From an uncultured Lachnospiraceae bacterium (GTDB taxonomy: Bacteria; Bacillota; Clostridia; Lachnospirales; Lachnospiraceae): DNA of 8,659 bases. Positions within the stretch are counted from its first letter, which is position 1; the number at the start of each line of letters is the position of its first letter. A program made the translations under genes and the position numbers. The notes under the pieces were generated by a model. It worked only from the letters and a program-made list of their open reading frames with translations, was not told the DNA's origin and made no database searches. This document shows, in pieces, positions 6,251 through 8,659 of the stretch. The stretch is taken from positions 1-8,659 of the forward strand of contig CAJUSJ010000124.1 in assembly GCA_910588865.1 (NCBI GenBank). The letters run 5' to 3'.

Positions 6251-7564
6251 TTATTCCTCCGCGGGTTTTTGGTGATTGGATATTAATACAAAAGGCGTGT
6301 ATACTACCGCTGCCAGAAGAATACAGAGAAGCTGTGTAATAGCTGCTCCAACAGAACCGCCTGATGACAGGAAAGCCATCAGCATGGGCGGTGTCGTCCA
6401 CGGAGAGTTTACTACCATACGTCCGCAGAATCCGATACTTGTCATAAAGTAGGCAAAGCTGGCGGATACAGCCGGCGCGATCATAAAAGGCACGGCCAGA
6501 ATCGGGTTCAGCACGATAGGAAGCCCGAAGGTAACCGGTTCATTAATGTTAAAAAAGGCACATGGGATAGCGATCTTCGCTACCGCTCTGTAGTCGTCTC
6601 TTTTGGAGAACAGCAGAATCGCGATCAGCAATCCTCCAGTGACACCCGCTCCGGTGATAATGGAAAAGCAGGACAAAAATGGAGAACAGATAATATTGGG
6701 GATAGCCGTCCCCGCCGCGTAAGCTGCCTCATTTTCCGCGTAAGCAGACAGAAGAATGGGAGAATACACCGCTCCAAGAGTCTGGGTTCCATGAATACCA
6801 AACACCCACAGCACTGTGGTCATAAAGATCAGGAACAGATATCCCGGAAGTCCTGTCAGTATGTTCATAAGAGGTTTCTGGATAAAGGTGGTAATGGCCA
6901 CAAACACGGACATCCCTGTAACCATCTCAAACACAAATCCCACCGCGGAGATGGTGAGGATGGTCAGCGCGGCCGGGAACAGGATTGTGAAGGAACGGGC
7001 CACATTAGATGGCACGCTTTCCGGAAGCTTGATCTCCAGCTTTCCGCTTTTGATCAGACGACAATAGATCTCCGTGGCGCACAGGGCCGTGATCAAACCC
7101 ACAAAAAGACCCTTGGCGTCTGTGTAACCCGCCGAAAGAACGCTGGCGACCTCATGAATCACACCTTCCTGTACATCGCAATTGACCGTCGCGGTTGTGA
7201 TGCACAGAGAGATATAGGAACCCAGCGCTACCGGGGCAACGGTCAGATCCTTTATTCCATAGCTCTCCGCCAGTCCCAGAGAGATCAGGATAATGATTCC
7301 AATACTGATAAAATTCATGGTACCATAGTTGGCGGCTGTAAAAATAGGAGATAAGTTAGACAGCCAGCTCATGCCAGGCAAATTTGCCAGACTTACATAT
7401 CCCGGTCTCACATTACATACTACATTGGAAATCAGCGTACAAAACGCGCCAGTGACTACTACAGGGAGAAGCATGGTAAAAGCGTTTCTGATTGCTCCTA
7501 AATGCCGCTGATTGGACAGCTTTGCCGCAAATGTCAGCATCCCGTTCATAAGCTTTTCTACCAT
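6251..7564 (-). CDS. PTS lactose/cellobiose-family permease, EIIC subunit
   Basis: This membrane protein is the sugar-translocating EIIC component of a lactose/cellobiose-type PTS. From the start chosen here it has 437 aa and about ten hydrophobic segments. The start MVEKLMNGMLTFAAKLSNQRHLGAIRNAF is typical of the family. WVFGIHGTQ places a histidine at 258 and FNINEPVTFGLPIVLNP a glutamate at 342. Their 84-residue spacing is that of His250 and Glu334, the substrate-site residues of Bacillus cereus ChbC as I recall them. A longer reading from TTG at 7630 (459 aa) is disfavoured, because AGGAGG would touch that codon; the ATG at 7564 has GGAGGTG seven bases ahead. No EIIA or EIIB gene lies downstream, where a terminator follows, or between it and the rpiR-type gene. 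The sugar cannot be told; a beta-glucoside, chitobioside or other disaccharide is a family-level guess. Confidence 0.9.
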   Translation of the reverse strand: MVEKLMNGMLTFAAKLSNQRHLGAIRNAFTMLLPVVVTGAFCTLISNVVCNVRPGYVSLANLPGMSWLSNLSPIFTAANYGTMNFISIGIIILISLGLAESYGIKDLTVAPVALGSYISLCITTATVNCDVQEGVIHEVASVLSAGYTDAKGLFVGLITALCATEIYCRLIKSGKLEIKLPESVPSNVARSFTILFPAALTILTISAVGFVFEMVTGMSVFVAITTFIQKPLMNILTGLPGYLFLIFMTTVLWVFGIHGTQTLGAVYSPILLSAYAENEAAYAAGTAIPNIICSPFLSCFSIITGAGVTGGLLIAILLFSKRDDYRAVAKIAIPCAFFNINEPVTFGLPIVLNPILAVPFMIAPAVSASFAYFMTSIGFCGRMVVNSPWTTPPMLMAFLSSGGSVGAAITQLLCILLAAVVYTPFVLISNHQKPAEE

Positions 7565-7623
7565 CTCGCGGCACCTCCCTTCCTCTGGCTTATTCTTCTG
7601 TGTTTGATCGTTCTTTTGTTCAT
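7558..7623 (-). CDS. Putative 21-aa basic leader peptide upstream of EIIC
   Basis: A short ORF of 21 codons plus TAG begins with ATG at 7623. AGGAGG (7631-7636) lies seven bases ahead, the best Shine-Dalgarno in the module. The product starts MNKRTIKHRR and ends GGAARW; it has eight Lys/Arg, one His and no acidic residue. Five of the codons are AGA or AGG. The stop codon lies two bases past the permease ATG (ATGGTAG), so the two frames overlap by seven bases, and the permease Shine-Dalgarno lies inside leader codons 15-17. This arrangement suggests translational coupling or an attenuating leader. I know of no homologue. It might instead be a vestige of a longer permease N-terminus, since the permease frame is also open here. 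Confidence 0.5.
   Translation of the reverse strand: MNKRTIKHRRISQRKGGAARW
7572..7578 (-). promoter_or_regulatory. Ribosome binding site deciding the EIIC start
   Basis: GGAGGTG on the minus strand lies seven bases before the ATG at 7564. It sits within the leader ORF, so ribosomes translating the leader pass over it. Confidence 0.75.
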
Positions 7624-7630
7624 TATGCAA

Positions 7631-7636
7631 CCTCCT
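7631..7636 (-). promoter_or_regulatory. Ribosome binding site of the leader ORF
   Basis: A perfect AGGAGG lies seven bases before the leader ATG at 7623. It directly abuts the TTG at 7630, so it cannot serve an EIIC start at that codon. Confidence 0.6.
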
Positions 7637-7663
7637 GACTTTCTGTTAGGTTTTGATGATTCG

Positions 7664-7692
7664 ATTATAGAATTTCAACTCGCTTTTGGCAA
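7664..7692 (-). promoter_or_regulatory. Strong promoter of the leader-EIIC transcript
   Basis: On the minus strand TTGCCA (7687-7692) and a perfect TATAAT (7664-7669) are exactly 17 nt apart. The predicted start near 7657 leaves about 20 nt before the leader Shine-Dalgarno. It is the best promoter match in the window and would need a repressor if the permease is inducible. Confidence 0.8.
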
Positions 7693-7722
7693 TATTTCCG
7701 GCCTATTGCGGTATTTTTTACC
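7689..7722. promoter_or_regulatory. Tandem inverted repeats at the EIIC promoter, candidate operators
   Basis: GCAATA (7689-7694) and TATTGC (7704-7709) form a perfect inverted repeat with a nine-base spacer that overlaps the -35 box. Immediately next to it GGTATTTTTTACC (7710-7722) is a second repeat with four-base arms. Their position suits a regulator binding site, the adjacent RpiR-type protein being the obvious candidate. AT-rich intergenic DNA can give such repeats by chance, so this is tentative. Confidence 0.4.
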
Positions 7723-7760
7723 CAAATCAGAAAATTGTCAGGAAAATATTTTGGGACATT

Positions 7761-8621
7761 TTACCATTCTGGCCGTTCTCTCTCCTTGGTCCATCTTATC
7801 ATGTTCCCAAAATTCACCTCATAATCTTTCATAAAAAGAATCATATATAAGAGATCCAACACATAGGATAACGCGGTTCTGGAAGCGAAATTGCCGATTT
7901 TCCCTGTCACCGCCTCCTCACTTTCAACCACAACAGCATGGTGGACCCGGTTGATATTGGGGCTGTCCGGATTCGCTGTAATAAGGCAGATCTCGCTTTT
8001 CATGCTCTTCAGCTCCCGAATCCAACGGCTAATCCGACGGCTGTCCGCATACTGAGAGATCAGAAGAGCGGCTACCTTTTTACAGCCCTTCCTGTTGTAA
8101 AGATTGTTGTTAAAGCCGTTGTTCATAAGAGGATTAAAAAAGGGTAAGCCCAGCTTAGCGCATTTGCACAGGAAATCCATAGCCAGGATCAGAGACTGCT
8201 GTGAGCCTAAAACAAAAGCACTGTCTGCCTGATACAAAATATCCGCCACGACTTTCAGTTCTTTTATATTGATGGTATGGTAGGCGTCTGCCAGAGCCTG
8301 GTAATGGAGGTTAAAAAAGATCTTGGGAAAATCATCAATCTGGTCATCCGGGCCTACCGGTATGGTCACATCCACTGTGCCCGATTCCACCACAAGGCGG
8401 TCCAGCTCCGTGGCCAGCTTAATCTTCAATTCTGTAAATCCATCAACCCCCACCTTTTTGCATACTCTCCCAATAGTAGATGGAGAAGAGTAGGTCAACT
8501 CCGCTAATTCCCGGATAGTCGCCTTCACCGCTGTCTTTGGGTGGGATACAATATAGTTTACCACTTCCATCTCTGAGCTGGTAAAAAGCTGTTCTTTTTT
8601 TAGCTGACTCAAACTTCGCAC
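7761..8621 (-). CDS. RpiR/MurR-family transcriptional regulator (HTH-SIS)
   Basis: This 286-aa protein is a sugar-phosphate-responsive DNA-binding regulator. The N-terminal winged helix-turn-helix (about 10-75) includes TIRELAELTYSSPSTIGRVCKKVGVDGF, the RpiR hallmark. A SIS phosphosugar-binding domain follows (about 120-262), with VLGSQQSLILAMDF at the first ligand loop and LLISQYADSRRI at the second, then FASRTALSYVLDLLYMILF as the usual last helix. The second loop departs from the common S-Y-S-G-E/D-T form, so the ligand may differ. It is transcribed toward the EIIC gene with 130 nt between and probably controls it. The start is uncertain: GTG at 8621 and TTG at 8612 both lack a clear Shine-Dalgarno, and the frame stays open to the window edge at 8659. 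No GC-rich terminator follows it. Confidence 0.88.
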   Translation of the reverse strand: MRSLSQLKKEQLFTSSEMEVVNYIVSHPKTAVKATIRELAELTYSSPSTIGRVCKKVGVDGFTELKIKLATELDRLVVESGTVDVTIPVGPDDQIDDFPKIFFNLHYQALADAYHTINIKELKVVADILYQADSAFVLGSQQSLILAMDFLCKCAKLGLPFFNPLMNNGFNNNLYNRKGCKKVAALLISQYADSRRISRWIRELKSMKSEICLITANPDSPNINRVHHAVVVESEEAVTGKIGNFASRTALSYVLDLLYMILFMKDYEVNFGNMIRWTKERERPEW

Positions 8622-8641
8622 ATAGATTTTAGCTATGCACC

Positions 8642-8653
8642 TTGAAAATTCAA
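8642..8653. repeat. Short palindrome upstream of the RpiR-type gene
   Basis: TTGAAAATTCAA has perfect five-base arms around AA and lies about 20 bases upstream of the GTG at 8621. A related TTGAAATTC occurs on the minus strand at 7670-7678, directly beside the -10 box of the EIIC promoter. Shared placement at both genes would fit an operator for self-control and permease control, but the motif is short and AT-rich. Confidence 0.3.
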
Positions 8654-8659
8654 TATCTG

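Noticed and set aside
7565..7630. Extended 459-aa EIIC start at TTG (7630)
   Set aside because: AGGAGG directly touches the TTG, leaving no spacing. The added 22 residues are hydrophilic and unlike family N-termini, while the ATG at 7564 has a well-placed GGAGGTG.
7741..7754. AAAATATTTT palindrome just after the RpiR-type gene as a terminator
   Set aside because: It is a pure AT palindrome with no loop and no following U-tract, so a stable terminator hairpin is unlikely.

Overview
The window reads as chromosome of an anaerobic, low-to-mid GC Gram-positive bacterium, most likely of the class Clostridia and probably Lachnospiraceae-like. This is inferred from strong AGGAGG-type ribosome binding sites, consensus-like sigma-A promoters, a short rhodanese-less ThiI beside its own cysteine desulfurase, an HPr-like protein with an AKSIMG serine site, and the prmA-rsmE-(nifS-thiI)-mtaB order. 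I cannot name the species. No rRNA, tRNA, CRISPR array, insertion sequence or phage gene was seen.

From right to left (most genes are on the minus strand), the window opens with a sugar-uptake module. An RpiR/MurR-type regulator (7761-8621) is followed by a lactose/cellobiose-family PTS permease, EIIC (6251-7564). The permease has its own strong promoter (TTGCCA, 17 nt, TATAAT), inverted repeats around the -35 box, and a 21-codon basic leader ORF (7558-7623) whose end overlaps the permease start. A 15-bp hairpin with a U-tract (6174-6219) ends this unit. No EIIA or EIIB gene is visible.

The next unit has its own promoter and is a translation-modification operon: prmA (ribosomal protein L11 methyltransferase), rsmE (16S rRNA m3U1498 methyltransferase), nifS (cysteine desulfurase) and thiI (tRNA 4-thiouridine synthase). 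NifS probably supplies persulfide sulfur to ThiI. A long GC-rich hairpin (1835-1909) closes the operon and also lies behind a small convergent plus-strand gene (1562-1801). That gene encodes an HPr-like protein that keeps the regulatory serine but has lost the phosphotransfer histidine. Beyond it, on the minus strand again, is mtaB (78-1400), which methylthiolates tRNA t6A37.

The core genes are conventional. The points most worth a second look are the leader ORF coupled to the EIIC start, the EIIC without visible partners, the His-less HPr homologue inside a tRNA/ribosome modification cluster, and the candidate operators of the RpiR-type regulator. I found no clearly new multi-gene system.
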